From Erwinia sorbitola (GTDB taxonomy: Bacteria > Pseudomonadota > Gammaproteobacteria > Enterobacterales > Enterobacteriaceae): 64,000 nucleotides of DNA. Under the pieces are notes generated by a model. It was not told the origin of the DNA and searched no databases. It was given only the letters and a program-made list of their open reading frames with translations. A program made the position numbers and the translations under genes. The stretch is from positions 933,501 through 997,500 of the forward strand of contig NZ_CP046509.1 of assembly GCF_009738185.1 (NCBI RefSeq), in the 5' to 3' direction. Below are positions 1 through 9,282 of this stretch, piece by piece. Positions within the stretch are counted from its first letter, which is position 1. The number at the start of each line of letters is the position of its first letter.

Positions 1-639
1 GCGACGTTTCGCTCTGTGCCGTCCAAATGGCATCGTGTTCCGGAAGGGGTGATTGCTTACCCTTTCAGAGGCAGGCCAAACCCGATTTTTACTTGCGATA
101 ATCATGACGTGCGAACGGTAAAGAAACAATGCTGAAATTCTACCCTTAAAAACAGACCGTTGCCCCATATTGAAGCCCGAACATAATGCGTTATTTTAAT
201 GCAGTGCTGCGGTTATTAGGCTATTTTTTGCTGTGCTTATTGAGGGCAAGGGCCGACGGGCCGCTGGTTGCATCCATTGTAACCCGGAGATGCAACTGGT
301 TAGCTGCTTTTTACTCTAAAAGTGGAACAGTTTTCGCATAAGCCTAAGCTATAACCTTTAATGTATTTGAAGGAGCCTCAGATGTGTCCATGATGTATCT
401 GTAAGGTTTAGGAAGCTTTCTGCTATGTAGGGTAAAAGCGCCTGAAAATGTCGCAGGTGTGGAAGGCGTTGCAGCATTAGTCGTGAAGGCTGCGTATAAT
501 GCAGCATAAATTAATCTTAAGACGGCGGCGTTCCGGTGTCAGTAGGGATCTGTCGGAGTAAGCAGTGCGGGCGGCAAAGATCCATGGTGCTGTTTAGCCG
601 AAAATAAGCTTCTGAACAGAGGCTATGCCAGGAGAGGAT
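1..639. other. relA upstream region, no recognised gene
   Basis: No coding sequence that I recognise lies ahead of relA. In E. coli rlmD precedes relA, but the bases at the left edge do not encode the expected RlmD C-terminus in any forward frame. Both strands carry short open frames running off the left edge (a forward one ends near 130), with no recognisable motif. The last 300 bases probably hold the relA promoter and leader. Confidence 0.5.
495..500 (+). promoter_or_regulatory. Candidate relA -10 element
   Basis: A perfect TATAAT lies 140 bases before the relA start codon. The nearest -35-like hexamer (TTGCAG at 469-474) is 20 bases away, longer than the preferred 16-18, so the element may be weak or activator-assisted. 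It is a prediction from base pattern only. Confidence 0.35.
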
Positions 640-2874
640 ATGGTTGCGGTAAGAAGTGCACATCTGAATACAGCTGGCGAGTTTGCGCTCGACCAATGGA
701 TCACCAGCCTGGGGATCTCCAACCAGCAGTCATGTGAGCGACTGGCCGATACCTGGCGATATTGCGAGACCGCGACTAAAAATCATCCTGATGCGGCACT
801 GTTACTGTGGCGTGGCGTTGAGATGGTGGAAATCCTCTCAATGCTCAGTATGGACAACGAGACGCTGTGTGCTGCGCTGCTGTTCCCGCTGGCAGACGCT
901 AATGTGGTGAGCGAAGAGGTGCTGGAAGAACAGCATGGCAAAGCCATTGTCTCGCTGGTTCACGGCGTACGCGATATGGACGCCATCCGTCAGTTAAAAG
1001 CCACCCACAATGATTCGATGGCCTCTGAGCAGGTCGATAACGTGCGCCGTATGCTGCTGGCGATGGTGGAAGATTTCCGCTGCGTGGTGATCAAGCTGGC
1101 TGAACGTATCGCTCATCTGCGCGAAGTGAAAGATGCGCCGGAAGATGAGCGCGTGCTGGCGGCTAAAGAGTGCACCAATATCTATGCGCCGCTGGCAAAC
1201 CGTTTAGGTATCGGTCAGCTGAAATGGGAGCTGGAAGACTTCTGCTTCCGCTATCTGCATCCCGATGAATACAAACGCATTGCTAAACTGTTGCATGAAC
1301 GCCGCATCGACCGCGAAGAATATATTGATACCTTCGTGCAGTCGCTGCGCACCGAAATTGTGAAAGAGGGTGTAAAAGCTGAAGTTTATGGCCGCCCGAA
1401 ACATATCTACAGCATCTGGCGTAAGATGCAGAAAAAGTCGCTGGCGTTTGACGAGCTGTTTGATGTGCGAGCGGTGCGCATCGTCGCGGAGCGCTTACAG
1501 GATTGTTACGGTGCGCTGGGTATCGTCCACACCCTTTACCGCCATCTGCCCAGTGAGTTTGACGACTACGTCGCTAACCCGAAGCCAAACGGCTATCAGT
1601 CCATTCATACCGTGGTGCTGGGGCCAAAAGGTAAAACCGTTGAGATCCAGATCCGTACCCGCCAGATGCATGAAGATGCTGAACTGGGCGTGGCGGCGCA
1701 CTGGAAATACAAAGAGGGAGCGGCGAGCGGCAGCGCCCGAGGTGCTTCCGGCCATGAGGAGCGCATTGCCTGGCTGCGTAAGCTGATTACCTGGCAGGAG
1801 GAGATGGCCGACTCCGGCGAGCTGCTCGACGAAGTACGCAGCCAGGTGTTCGACGACCGGGTGTATGTCTTTACTCCGAAAGGGGATGTGGTGGATCTGC
1901 CTGCTGGCTCCACGCCGCTCGATTTTGCCTACCATATTCACAGCGATATTGGTCACCGCTGCATCGGCGCGAAGATTGGCGGGCGCATTGTGCCGTTCAC
2001 CTATCAGCTGCAAATGGGTGACCAGATCGACATCATCACTCAGAAACAGCCCAACCCAAGCCGCGACTGGCTGAACCCAAACCTGGGCTATGTCACTACC
2101 AGTCGCGGTCGCTCGAAAATTCATGCCTGGTTCCGTAAGCAGGATCGTGACAAGAACATTATTGCCGGGCGTCAGATCCTCGACAGCGAGCTGGATCATC
2201 TGGATATCAGTCTGAAGGATGCCGAGAAGCTGCTGCTGCCGCGCTATAACTTTAATACTCTCGACGAACTGCTGGCAGCGATTGGCGGTGGAGATATACG
2301 TCTTAACCAGATGAGTAACTTCCTTCAGTCGAAGCTGAATAAGCCAAGCGCTGAAGAGGAAGATCGTGAGGCGCTGCAAAAACTGACGCAGAAAACCTCC
2401 AACAGCGTACCGCGCAGTAAAGAGAGCGGCCGCGTAGTGGTGGAGGGTGTTGGTAATCTGATGCACCATATTGCGCGCTGCTGCCAGCCGATTCCCGGCG
2501 ACGATATCACCGGGTTTATCACCCAGGGGCGCGGGATCTCGATTCACCGCGCCGACTGCGATCAGCTGGCAGATCTGATGTCGCATGCGCCGGAACGTAT
2601 TGTCGATGCGGTGTGGGGAGAGACTTATTCCAGCGGTTATTCCTTAGTTGTACGCGTTACCGCCAACGACCGCAGCGGGCTGCTGCGCGATATCACCACT
2701 ATTCTGGCTAATGAAAAGGTCAACGTGCTGGGAGTTTCCAGCCATAGCGACACCAGGAAACAGCTGGCAACTATTGATATGGATATTGAGATTTATAATC
2801 AGCAGGTGTTGAGCCGGGTGATTGCACGGCTTAACCAGGTTCCGGACATCATCGACGCCAAGAGATTGCATTGA
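640..2874 (+). CDS. relA: GTP pyrophosphokinase RelA, (p)ppGpp synthetase I
   Basis: RelA transfers pyrophosphate from ATP to GDP or GTP to make (p)ppGpp when uncharged tRNA enters the ribosome. The 744 residues equal the E. coli length. An N-terminal pseudo-hydrolase region, in which the catalytic His-Asp pair of the HD fold is not evident, is followed by the synthetase domain with the ATP-binding YGRPKHIYSIWRKM stretch and the GTP-loop NPKPNGYQSIHTVV. A TGS domain (VYVFTPKGDVVDLP), a zinc-finger-like segment with RCCQPIPGD, and a C-terminal ACT/RRM domain follow. The start at 640 (MVAVRSAH) is chosen over an in-frame ATG at 625 because it matches the E. coli N-terminus and has AGGAGAGG just upstream. 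Confidence 0.97.
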   Translation: MVAVRSAHLNTAGEFALDQWITSLGISNQQSCERLADTWRYCETATKNHPDAALLLWRGVEMVEILSMLSMDNETLCAALLFPLADANVVSEEVLEEQHGKAIVSLVHGVRDMDAIRQLKATHNDSMASEQVDNVRRMLLAMVEDFRCVVIKLAERIAHLREVKDAPEDERVLAAKECTNIYAPLANRLGIGQLKWELEDFCFRYLHPDEYKRIAKLLHERRIDREEYIDTFVQSLRTEIVKEGVKAEVYGRPKHIYSIWRKMQKKSLAFDELFDVRAVRIVAERLQDCYGALGIVHTLYRHLPSEFDDYVANPKPNGYQSIHTVVLGPKGKTVEIQIRTRQMHEDAELGVAAHWKYKEGAASGSARGASGHEERIAWLRKLITWQEEMADSGELLDEVRSQVFDDRVYVFTPKGDVVDLPAGSTPLDFAYHIHSDIGHRCIGAKIGGRIVPFTYQLQMGDQIDIITQKQPNPSRDWLNPNLGYVTTSRGRSKIHAWFRKQDRDKNIIAGRQILDSELDHLDISLKDAEKLLLPRYNFNTLDELLAAIGGGDIRLNQMSNFLQSKLNKPSAEEEDREALQKLTQKTSNSVPRSKESGRVVVEGVGNLMHHIARCCQPIPGDDITGFITQGRGISIHRADCDQLADLMSHAPERIVDAVWGETYSSGYSLVVRVTANDRSGLLRDITTILANEKVNVLGVSSHSDTRKQLATIDMDIEIYNQQVLSRVIARLNQVPDIIDAKRLH

Positions 2875-2900
2875 TCTTTATGGTGGCGACTTTGCTTGCC

Positions 2901-3025
2901 ATTTTGTCCCCCGGCAGTGCTCACCCCTGGTCACATACTCATGTATGTGACCAGGGGATTGTGCGCTGGCGGTGAACAAACTGCCTGTGCCAGTAACGCC
3001 ACGGCTTTGCCTGTATTAAATTCAA
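2901..3025. repeat. ERIC-like intergenic repeat
   Basis: The relA-mazG gap contains a perfect 15-bp inverted repeat (CCCCTGGTCACATAC at 2924-2938, loop TCAT, complementary arm 2943-2957). With its flanks (GCTCACCCC on one side, GGGGATT on the other) it closely resembles the core of enterobacterial ERIC/IRU elements, which are transcribed intergenic palindromes of about 127 bp. The outer boundaries are estimated. No T-run follows, so it is not a simple terminator. Confidence 0.7.
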
Positions 3026-3048
3026 AAACAACTTTGATGGATAACACT

Positions 3049-3831
3049 ATGACTTCTCTCGATCGCCTGCTGGGCATCATGAAAACCCTGCGCGATCCGG
3101 AACACGGCTGTCCGTGGGATCGTCAGCAGACCTTTGCCTCCATTGCCCCTTATACCCTTGAAGAAACCTATGAAGTGATCGACGCCATCAACCGTGCCGA
3201 CTTCGATGATCTGCGTGGTGAACTGGGCGATCTGCTGTTCCAGGTGGTGTTTTACGCCCAGATGGCGCAGGAAGAGGGGCGCTTTAACTTCGATGATATC
3301 TGTAACGCCATCAGCGACAAGCTGGAGCGCCGCCATCCGCATATCTTTGCCGGGGCGCAGGTCAGCAACAGTGATGAAGTGCTGGTGAACTGGGAAAAAA
3401 TCAAAAGTGATGAGCGCGCCGGGAAAGCCCAGCACTCAGCGCTGGATGATATCCCGCAGGCATTACCGGCGCTGATGCGCGCCTATAAAATCCAGAAACG
3501 CTGTAGCAACGTGGGCTTTGACTGGAACACCATCGGCCCGGTACTGGACAAAGTGCATGAAGAGATTGATGAAGTCATGCATGAAGCGCAGCAGGCAGTT
3601 ATCGACCAGGATAAGCTGGAAGAGGAGATTGGCGATCTGCTGTTTGCCACCGTCAATCTGTCGCGCCATCTGGGCAGTAAAGCCGAGACTGCATTGCAGA
3701 AAGCCAATACTAAGTTTGAACGCCGGTTCCGCCAGGTAGAAGAGATTATCGCCGCGCAGGGCCTGGAAATGCAGCAGGCGACTCTTGAGCAGATGGAAGC
3801 CGCATGGCAAATAGTCAAATCCCAGGAATAA
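3049..3831 (+). CDS. mazG: Nucleoside triphosphate pyrophosphohydrolase MazG
   Basis: MazG hydrolyses (d)NTPs to monophosphates and pyrophosphate, and in E. coli lowers (p)ppGpp and limits cell death during starvation. The 260 residues (E. coli 263) contain two tandem MazG helical domains. Each carries an acidic metal-binding pattern: GELGDLLFQVVF in the first half and EEIGDLLFATVN in the second. The start at 3049 (MTSLDRLLGIM) is preferred because it aligns with the E. coli N-terminus; an ATG at 3037 is a four-residue alternative. A longer open frame from 2896 runs through the ERIC-like repeat and is not credible. E. coli has mazEF between relA and mazG; here only the repeat is present. Confidence 0.95.
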   Translation: MTSLDRLLGIMKTLRDPEHGCPWDRQQTFASIAPYTLEETYEVIDAINRADFDDLRGELGDLLFQVVFYAQMAQEEGRFNFDDICNAISDKLERRHPHIFAGAQVSNSDEVLVNWEKIKSDERAGKAQHSALDDIPQALPALMRAYKIQKRCSNVGFDWNTIGPVLDKVHEEIDEVMHEAQQAVIDQDKLEEEIGDLLFATVNLSRHLGSKAETALQKANTKFERRFRQVEEIIAAQGLEMQQATLEQMEAAWQIVKSQE

Positions 3832-3943
3832 TTGGCTGACACGATTCAACAAAAGTGTGACGTAAGTCAACCTCCTGAAACGCGTATTCAGGTAATCTCA
3901 TGGCGGTAAATGCGGTGGCTAGCACACAACCGGAAACGATCAA

Positions 3944-3972
3944 TTGTCGCACCGGGGTGTTTCGGGTATACT
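3944..3972 (+). promoter_or_regulatory. Predicted sigma-70 promoter of pyrG
   Basis: TTGTCG (3944-3949) and TATACT (3967-3972) are separated by exactly 17 bases and sit about 60 bases ahead of the pyrG start, with a C/T-rich initiation region. Only the base pattern supports this. Confidence 0.6.
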
Positions 3973-4030
3973 ATTTTCCCGTCTTGGTTATTCATTCCAT
4001 CGTCTTTAAACCTACATTCTCAGGTTCAGC

Positions 4031-5668
4031 ATGACAACGAACTATATATTTGTGACCGGCGGGGTCGTTTCCTCTCTGGGTAAAGGCATTGCCGCAGCTT
4101 CCCTGGCCGCTATCCTTGAAGCGCGTGGTCTTAACGTGACCATCATGAAGCTGGACCCGTACATCAACGTGGATCCCGGCACCATGAGTCCAACCCAACA
4201 CGGTGAGGTGTATGTCACCGATGATGGCGCGGAAACCGATCTGGATCTCGGTCACTACGAGCGTTTCATCCGTACTAAGATGAGCCGCCGTAATAACTTC
4301 ACCACAGGCCGTATTTATTCAGAAGTCCTGCGCAAAGAGCGTCGTGGCGACTATCTGGGTGCGACCATTCAGGTGATCCCGCACATCACTAATGCCATCA
4401 AAGAACGCATCATTGAAGGTGGCGAAGGCCATGATGTCGTGCTGGTGGAAATTGGTGGCACCGTGGGTGACATCGAATCACTGCCGTTCCTTGAAGCGAT
4501 CCGCCAGATGGCGGTTGACGTTGGCCGTGAGCACACCATGTATATGCACCTGACTCTGGTGCCGTATATGGCTGCTGCGGGTGAAGTGAAAACTAAGCCT
4601 ACTCAGCATTCAGTGAAAGAGCTGCTGTCTATCGGTATTCAGCCGGATGTGCTGATCTGCCGTTCTGACCGCGCGGTTCCGGCAAACGAACGCGCTAAAA
4701 TTGCGCTGTTCTGTAATGTGCCGGAAAAAGCCGTTATCTCACTGAAAGATGTCGACTCAATCTACAAAATTCCGGGCATGTTGAAATCGCAGGGCCTGGA
4801 TGACTTTATCTGCAAACGCTTTAACCTGAATGCCCCGGAAGCCGATCTCGGCGAGTGGGAGCAGGTGATCTATCAGGAAGCGAATCCGGGTGGCGAAGTC
4901 ACCATCGGCATGGTCGGCAAATATGTCGAACTGCCGGATGCCTATAAGTCTGTGATCGAAGCCCTGAAGCACGGTGGTCTGAAAAACCGTGTAACGGTGA
5001 ATATCAAGCTGATCGATTCGCAGGACGTTGAAACCCGTGGTGTTGAAGTGCTGAAGAATCTGGATGCTATCCTTATTCCTGGTGGTTTCGGCTATCGTGG
5101 CGTTGAAGGCAAACTGATGACGGCGCAGTACGCCCGTGAAAACAATATCCCATATCTGGGCATCTGCCTGGGTATGCAGGTAGCGTTGATGGAATTTGCC
5201 CGTAACGTGGCGCATATGGAAGGGGCGAACTCAACTGAATTCGTACCTGACTGTAAGTATCCGGTTGTGGCGCTGATTACCGAATGGCGTGATGAAGAAG
5301 GCAACGTTGAGCAGCGTACTGAGCAGAGCGATTTGGGCGGCACCATGCGCCTGGGCAGCCAGCAGTGCCAGCTGACCGATAACAGCCTGGTGCGTAAGCT
5401 GTATGGTTCTGACACTATCGTTGAGCGCCACCGTCATCGTTATGAAGTCAACAATATGCTATTGAAGCAGATTGAAGCAGCAGGTTTACGTGTTGCAGGC
5501 CGCTCCGGGGATGACCAGCTGGTTGAGATTATTGAGCTTCCTGACCATCCATGGTTTGTTGCGTGTCAATTCCATCCGGAATTCACCTCAACACCTCGGG
5601 ACGGGCACCCGCTGTTCAGTGGCTTTGTGAAAGCTGCCAGCGAGTACCAGAAGCGTTTGGCGAAATAA
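4031..5668 (+). CDS. pyrG: CTP synthase
   Basis: CTP synthase aminates UTP to CTP using ATP and glutamine-derived ammonia, the last step of pyrimidine nucleotide synthesis; GTP is the allosteric activator. The 545 residues equal E. coli PyrG. The N-terminal synthetase domain opens with the P-loop-like TGGVVSSLGKG and contains DPYINVDPGTM. The C-terminal class I glutamine amidotransferase domain has the nucleophile elbow GICLGMQ and the catalytic His-Glu in QFHPEF. An own promoter is predicted upstream, and eno follows after 80 bases, as in E. coli. Confidence 0.98.
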   Translation: MTTNYIFVTGGVVSSLGKGIAAASLAAILEARGLNVTIMKLDPYINVDPGTMSPTQHGEVYVTDDGAETDLDLGHYERFIRTKMSRRNNFTTGRIYSEVLRKERRGDYLGATIQVIPHITNAIKERIIEGGEGHDVVLVEIGGTVGDIESLPFLEAIRQMAVDVGREHTMYMHLTLVPYMAAAGEVKTKPTQHSVKELLSIGIQPDVLICRSDRAVPANERAKIALFCNVPEKAVISLKDVDSIYKIPGMLKSQGLDDFICKRFNLNAPEADLGEWEQVIYQEANPGGEVTIGMVGKYVELPDAYKSVIEALKHGGLKNRVTVNIKLIDSQDVETRGVEVLKNLDAILIPGGFGYRGVEGKLMTAQYARENNIPYLGICLGMQVALMEFARNVAHMEGANSTEFVPDCKYPVVALITEWRDEEGNVEQRTEQSDLGGTMRLGSQQCQLTDNSLVRKLYGSDTIVERHRHRYEVNNMLLKQIEAAGLRVAGRSGDDQLVEIIELPDHPWFVACQFHPEFTSTPRDGHPLFSGFVKAASEYQKRLAK

Positions 5669-5680
5669 GTGTTTTCATAA

Positions 5681-5708
5681 CCTCTTGAAATATTATGGTT
5701 TCAAGAGG
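5681..5708 (+). repeat. Perfect 10-bp hairpin between pyrG and eno
   Basis: CCTCTTGAAA (5681-5690) pairs perfectly with 5699-5708 across an 8-base loop, 12 bases after the pyrG stop and 40 before the eno start. There is no U-tract, so it is more likely an mRNA processing or stability element, or a pause, than a strong terminator. Confidence 0.5.
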
Positions 5709-5748
5709 TGCGTCTAAGTTTAAGCTAACTTGTACTGAGGAAAAACTA

Positions 5749-7044
5749 ATGTCCAAAATCGTAAAAGTCATCGGTCGTGAAATCATCGACTCTCGTGGAA
5801 ACCCGACCGTTGAAGCAGAAGTTCATCTGGAAGGCGGCTTTGTAGGTCTGGCAGCAGCGCCATCAGGTGCTTCTACAGGTTCTCGCGAAGCGCTGGAACT
5901 GCGTGACGGTGACAAATCTCGTTTCCTGGGTAAAGGCGTAACTAAAGCTGTTGCTGCTGTTAACGGCCCAATCGCTGACGCGGTAACCGGTAAAGATGCA
6001 AAAGACCAGGCCAATATCGATAAAATCATGATCGATCTGGACGGTACTGAGAACAAATCACAGTTTGGTGCTAACGCCATCCTGGCTGTTTCTCTGGCTG
6101 CTGCTAAAGCGGCTGCTGCTGCTAAAGGCATGCCACTGTACGAGCATATCGCTGAACTGAACGGCACCCCAGGCAAATTCTCTATGCCACTGCCAATGAT
6201 GAACATCATCAACGGCGGCGAGCACGCAGACAACAACGTCGACATCCAGGAATTCATGATCCAGCCTGTTGGCGCGAAAACGCTGAAAGAAGCGGTTCGT
6301 ATGGGTTCTGAAGTATTCCACACCCTGGCAAAAGTGCTGAAGTCTAAAGGTATGGGTACTGCTGTTGGTGACGAAGGTGGCTATGCGCCAAACCTGGGTT
6401 CTAACGCAGAAGCTCTGGCTGTTATCGCTGAAGCGGTAAAAGAAGCGGGCTACGTTCTGGGTAAAGACATCACCCTGGCGATGGACTGTGCAGCATCTGA
6501 ATTCTACAAAGACGGTAAATATGTGCTGGCTGGCGAAGGCAACAAAGCCTTCACTTCTGAAGAGTTTACTCACTTCCTGGAAGACCTGACCAAACAGTAC
6601 CCAATCGTTTCTATCGAAGACGGTCTGGACGAATCTGACTGGGCTGGCTTCAAATACCAGACCGAAGTGCTGGGCGACAAAATCCAGCTGGTGGGCGACG
6701 ACCTGTTCGTTACTAACACCAAGATCCTGAAAGAAGGTATCGATAAAGGCATCGCTAACTCCATCCTGATCAAATTCAACCAGATCGGTTCTCTGACCGA
6801 AACTCTGGCTGCGATCAAAATGGCAAAAGACGCGGGCTACACTGCGGTGATCTCTCACCGTTCAGGTGAAACTGAAGATGCAACTATCGCTGACCTGGCG
6901 GTAGGTACTGCGGCTGGCCAGATCAAAACCGGTTCTATGAGCCGTTCTGACCGTGTTGCTAAGTACAACCAGCTGATCCGTATTGAAGAAGCGCTGGGCA
7001 ACCGTGCGCCATTCAACGGCCTGAAAGAAGTTAAAGGTCAGTAA
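5749..7044 (+). CDS. eno: Enolase
   Basis: Enolase converts 2-phosphoglycerate to phosphoenolpyruvate in glycolysis and is also a scaffold component of the RNase E degradosome in enterobacteria. The 431 residues (E. coli 432) show GASTGSREALELRD near the N-terminus, the substrate-loop GGEHADNN, and the family signature ILIKFNQIGSLTET followed by SHRSGETED. The start at 5749 (MSKIVKVIGREI) has TGAGG 8 bases upstream and matches the family; the open frame from 5695 adds a non-homologous extension. Codon choice is visibly biased (CTG, CGT, GAA, AAA, GGT), as expected of a highly expressed gene. Confidence 0.98.
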   Translation: MSKIVKVIGREIIDSRGNPTVEAEVHLEGGFVGLAAAPSGASTGSREALELRDGDKSRFLGKGVTKAVAAVNGPIADAVTGKDAKDQANIDKIMIDLDGTENKSQFGANAILAVSLAAAKAAAAAKGMPLYEHIAELNGTPGKFSMPLPMMNIINGGEHADNNVDIQEFMIQPVGAKTLKEAVRMGSEVFHTLAKVLKSKGMGTAVGDEGGYAPNLGSNAEALAVIAEAVKEAGYVLGKDITLAMDCAASEFYKDGKYVLAGEGNKAFTSEEFTHFLEDLTKQYPIVSIEDGLDESDWAGFKYQTEVLGDKIQLVGDDLFVTNTKILKEGIDKGIANSILIKFNQIGSLTETLAAIKMAKDAGYTAVISHRSGETEDATIADLAVGTAAGQIKTGSMSRSDRVAKYNQLIRIEEALGNRAPFNGLKEVKGQ

Positions 7045-7092
7045 GCTGCTGATATTCTGAGCCGTTTATCTGGCTGAGGATTATCTGAAAAG

Positions 7093-7119
7093 CCCCGTCT
7101 CCGGACGGGGTTTTTTTTT
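7093..7119 (+). terminator. Rho-independent terminator after eno
   Basis: CCCCGTC (7093-7099), loop TCCG, GACGGGG (7104-7110), then nine T residues: a textbook intrinsic terminator 48 bases after the eno stop. Confidence 0.92.
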
Positions 7120-7255
7120 GCTATTTTTTTAATTTTCAATAAGTTAATGAGCTATCCGCTTAATACGGAAAAATCCTGGTTCATGGGTTACGGGGCGTTT
7201 TTATCCGTCAAATTGTGTAAATTTCCAGGACTATTTGTAATCAGGATCAGGAAAT

Positions 7256-9142
7256 ATGAAATACCGTGCTGATGTTGACGGGCTGCGCGCACTTGCCGTA
7301 CTGCCCGTTATCGCGTACCACATGGGAATAGGGGGGATACCTGGCGGCTTTACCGGGGTAGATATCTTCTTTGTTATTTCCGGCTATCTGATCTGCGGCA
7401 TCATCTATAACAGTGCCATGAGCGGCAACTTCTCCTATCTCGATTTCTATAAACGTCGCTGCCTGCGCATTCTGCCGCCGCTGTTTGTGGTACTACTGGC
7501 TGTGATGATTTTTGGTTATTACCATCTGCTCCCGGCACAGTTTACCGATCTCAGCAATAGCGCACTGGCGGCGCTGCTGTCGGTATCGAATATCTTCTTC
7601 TGGAAAACTACCGGCTACTTTGATGGCCCGGCTGACCTGAAACCGCTGCTGCATACATGGTCACTGGCGGTAGAAGAGCAGTTCTATATTATCTTCCCCA
7701 TCATTCTGCTGTTGGTGATCCGCCTGTTCCGCAGCCGCACCACTCAGGTAATGCTGCTGGTGATCGTTGGCTCTCTGCTGCTGAGTATCTATGGGGTGAC
7801 GCGCAAGCCCACCTTCACCTTCTATATGCTGCCGACCCGCGCCTGGGAGATGGCTCTCGGCGGTATCATTGCTATTGCCGGGCTGGAGGCCAAAACTGCA
7901 CATTACAGCGCCAGCTTAAAACACGCGATGAGCCTCTCCGGGCTGGCCTTGATTCTGTTTGGCTTCCTCTGGCTGGACACCACCATGCCTTTCCCGGCCT
8001 GGAATGCGCTCTATCCCTGCCTTGGTAGCTTCCTGATTATTCTGGCGGGCCAGCAGTCGGTGGTTTCGCGCCTGCTGGCACTGAAACCGGTGGTGTATAT
8101 CGGTATGATTTCCTACTGCCTCTATCTGTGGCACTGGCCGATTATCGTTTACTCTCGCATGTTCTTTAACTTCGAGCCGGGCGTGCGTGAAGCTGTCATT
8201 CTGGCGCTGACGTTTGGTCTGGCGGTGGCATCGCGCTACCTGATTGAAATTCCGTTCCGCTATAAGCTCTCTTACGTCACCCCTGGCAGAATTGTTACAG
8301 CGTCGGTGATCGGGCTGGCGGTAATGGCCAGCGGTACGTTATACAAAGGCCATATCAGCAACAGCTCCGGGCAGTTTTCACCGGCCGCATTAGCGCTGGC
8401 GCAGTATTCTGAATACAGCAAAATGCCGGAGTTCGACTATCAGTACCGGCGCGGGCAGTGCTTCGTGGATGGCAAGAGTGAGGAAGATAAACCGTTTGAT
8501 CGTGAGTTCTGCCTCAAAACCTCCGCCACCGCGAAGAACTACGTGATGATAGGTGACAGCCACGCAGCGCATCTGTGGCGCGCTATCAGCCTGGCGGCAG
8601 GTGATCAGGTGAATGTGATTCAGGCGACGTCAGCGGGCTGTAAACCGCTCTATCAGCAGTCATTGCGTAATCCATGTACCCGACTGGTGGATTATGTCTA
8701 TGACCAGTGGATTACCGAGCATCACATTGACGGCATCATCATCTCTGCACGCTGGGCACCGGAAGATATTGCGCCGCTGCGGGCCACGCTGGAGCACCTG
8801 AAATCACGCTCTGACAATATCATTGTTATGGGGCCGACGGTGGAATACACCGAAGCGCTGCCGGATCTGCTGGCTTACCAGACTGACGGTCGTAAAGACC
8901 TGGTGGCTTCATCGATTAAGAAAGAGGTACGTGGCACCGATGCGCAGATGAGTGCAGCGATGGCGCAGCAGGGGACGCGCTATATTTCGGTCTACTCGAT
9001 TGTCTGTCCTGGAAATATTTGTAAGGGGCTGGCATCTGACGGCCATCCGACATCGAATGACTACGGCCACTTTACCCTGAGCGGGGCAAAAGATGTGGCG
9101 AAGCAGGCGATGGTGCAGATGCGCGAGCAGAAGTTTATGTAA
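7256..9142 (+). CDS. OafA/YrhL-type acyltransferase with C-terminal SGNH domain
   Basis: This is a membrane O-acyltransferase of the kind that acetylates O-antigen, exopolysaccharide or peptidoglycan sugars. The 628 residues begin with the acyltransferase-3 signature YRADVDGLRALAV and the catalytic-type His in IAYHMGIGG, followed by about ten hydrophobic segments up to residue 360. A periplasmic C-terminal SGNH hydrolase-like domain follows, with GDSHAAHLW near residue 433 and DYGHFTLSGA near residue 602. AGGA precedes the ATG. It lies alone between eno and a chemoreceptor gene, a place where E. coli has no such gene, so it looks like accessory cargo. Family assignment is firm; the substrate is unknown. 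Confidence 0.88.
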   Translation: MKYRADVDGLRALAVLPVIAYHMGIGGIPGGFTGVDIFFVISGYLICGIIYNSAMSGNFSYLDFYKRRCLRILPPLFVVLLAVMIFGYYHLLPAQFTDLSNSALAALLSVSNIFFWKTTGYFDGPADLKPLLHTWSLAVEEQFYIIFPIILLLVIRLFRSRTTQVMLLVIVGSLLLSIYGVTRKPTFTFYMLPTRAWEMALGGIIAIAGLEAKTAHYSASLKHAMSLSGLALILFGFLWLDTTMPFPAWNALYPCLGSFLIILAGQQSVVSRLLALKPVVYIGMISYCLYLWHWPIIVYSRMFFNFEPGVREAVILALTFGLAVASRYLIEIPFRYKLSYVTPGRIVTASVIGLAVMASGTLYKGHISNSSGQFSPAALALAQYSEYSKMPEFDYQYRRGQCFVDGKSEEDKPFDREFCLKTSATAKNYVMIGDSHAAHLWRAISLAAGDQVNVIQATSAGCKPLYQQSLRNPCTRLVDYVYDQWITEHHIDGIIISARWAPEDIAPLRATLEHLKSRSDNIIVMGPTVEYTEALPDLLAYQTDGRKDLVASSIKKEVRGTDAQMSAAMAQQGTRYISVYSIVCPGNICKGLASDGHPTSNDYGHFTLSGAKDVAKQAMVQMREQKFM

Positions 9143-9181
9143 TTGAAACGGGGCCGGCGTAAACGCTGCCCTTACCTCGCT

Positions 9182-9205
9182 CCCCGGCGCTCGCCGGGGG
9201 CTTTT
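9182..9205 (+). terminator. Terminator after the acyltransferase gene
   Basis: CCCCGGC (9182-9188), loop GCTC, GCCGGGG (9193-9199), then GCTTTT. A compact GC-rich hairpin with a short T-run, 40 bases after the stop codon. Confidence 0.75.
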
Positions 9206-9282
9206 GTAAGTAATTAAAGTAAACGCCACTTGGTACCGATATTAGCAATTACCGGGCTAACCCCAATCACCGAGTGCGCACC

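Noticed and set aside
1..130. Open frames running off the left edge on both strands
   Set aside because: Neither resembles the C-terminus of RlmD or the N-terminus of BarA, the expected neighbours; too short to support.
452..475. Sigma-54 promoter upstream of relA
   Set aside because: TGGAAGGCGTTGCA resembles the -24/-12 elements, but GG and GC are 8 rather than 10 bases apart.
1495..2586. 363-residue open frame on the minus strand inside relA
   Set aside because: Antisense shadow of the conserved relA frame; composition is that of a reversed GC-rich gene and no family motif is present.
6058..6858. 266-residue minus-strand open frame inside eno
   Set aside because: Caused by the strong codon bias of eno; no ribosome site or motif.
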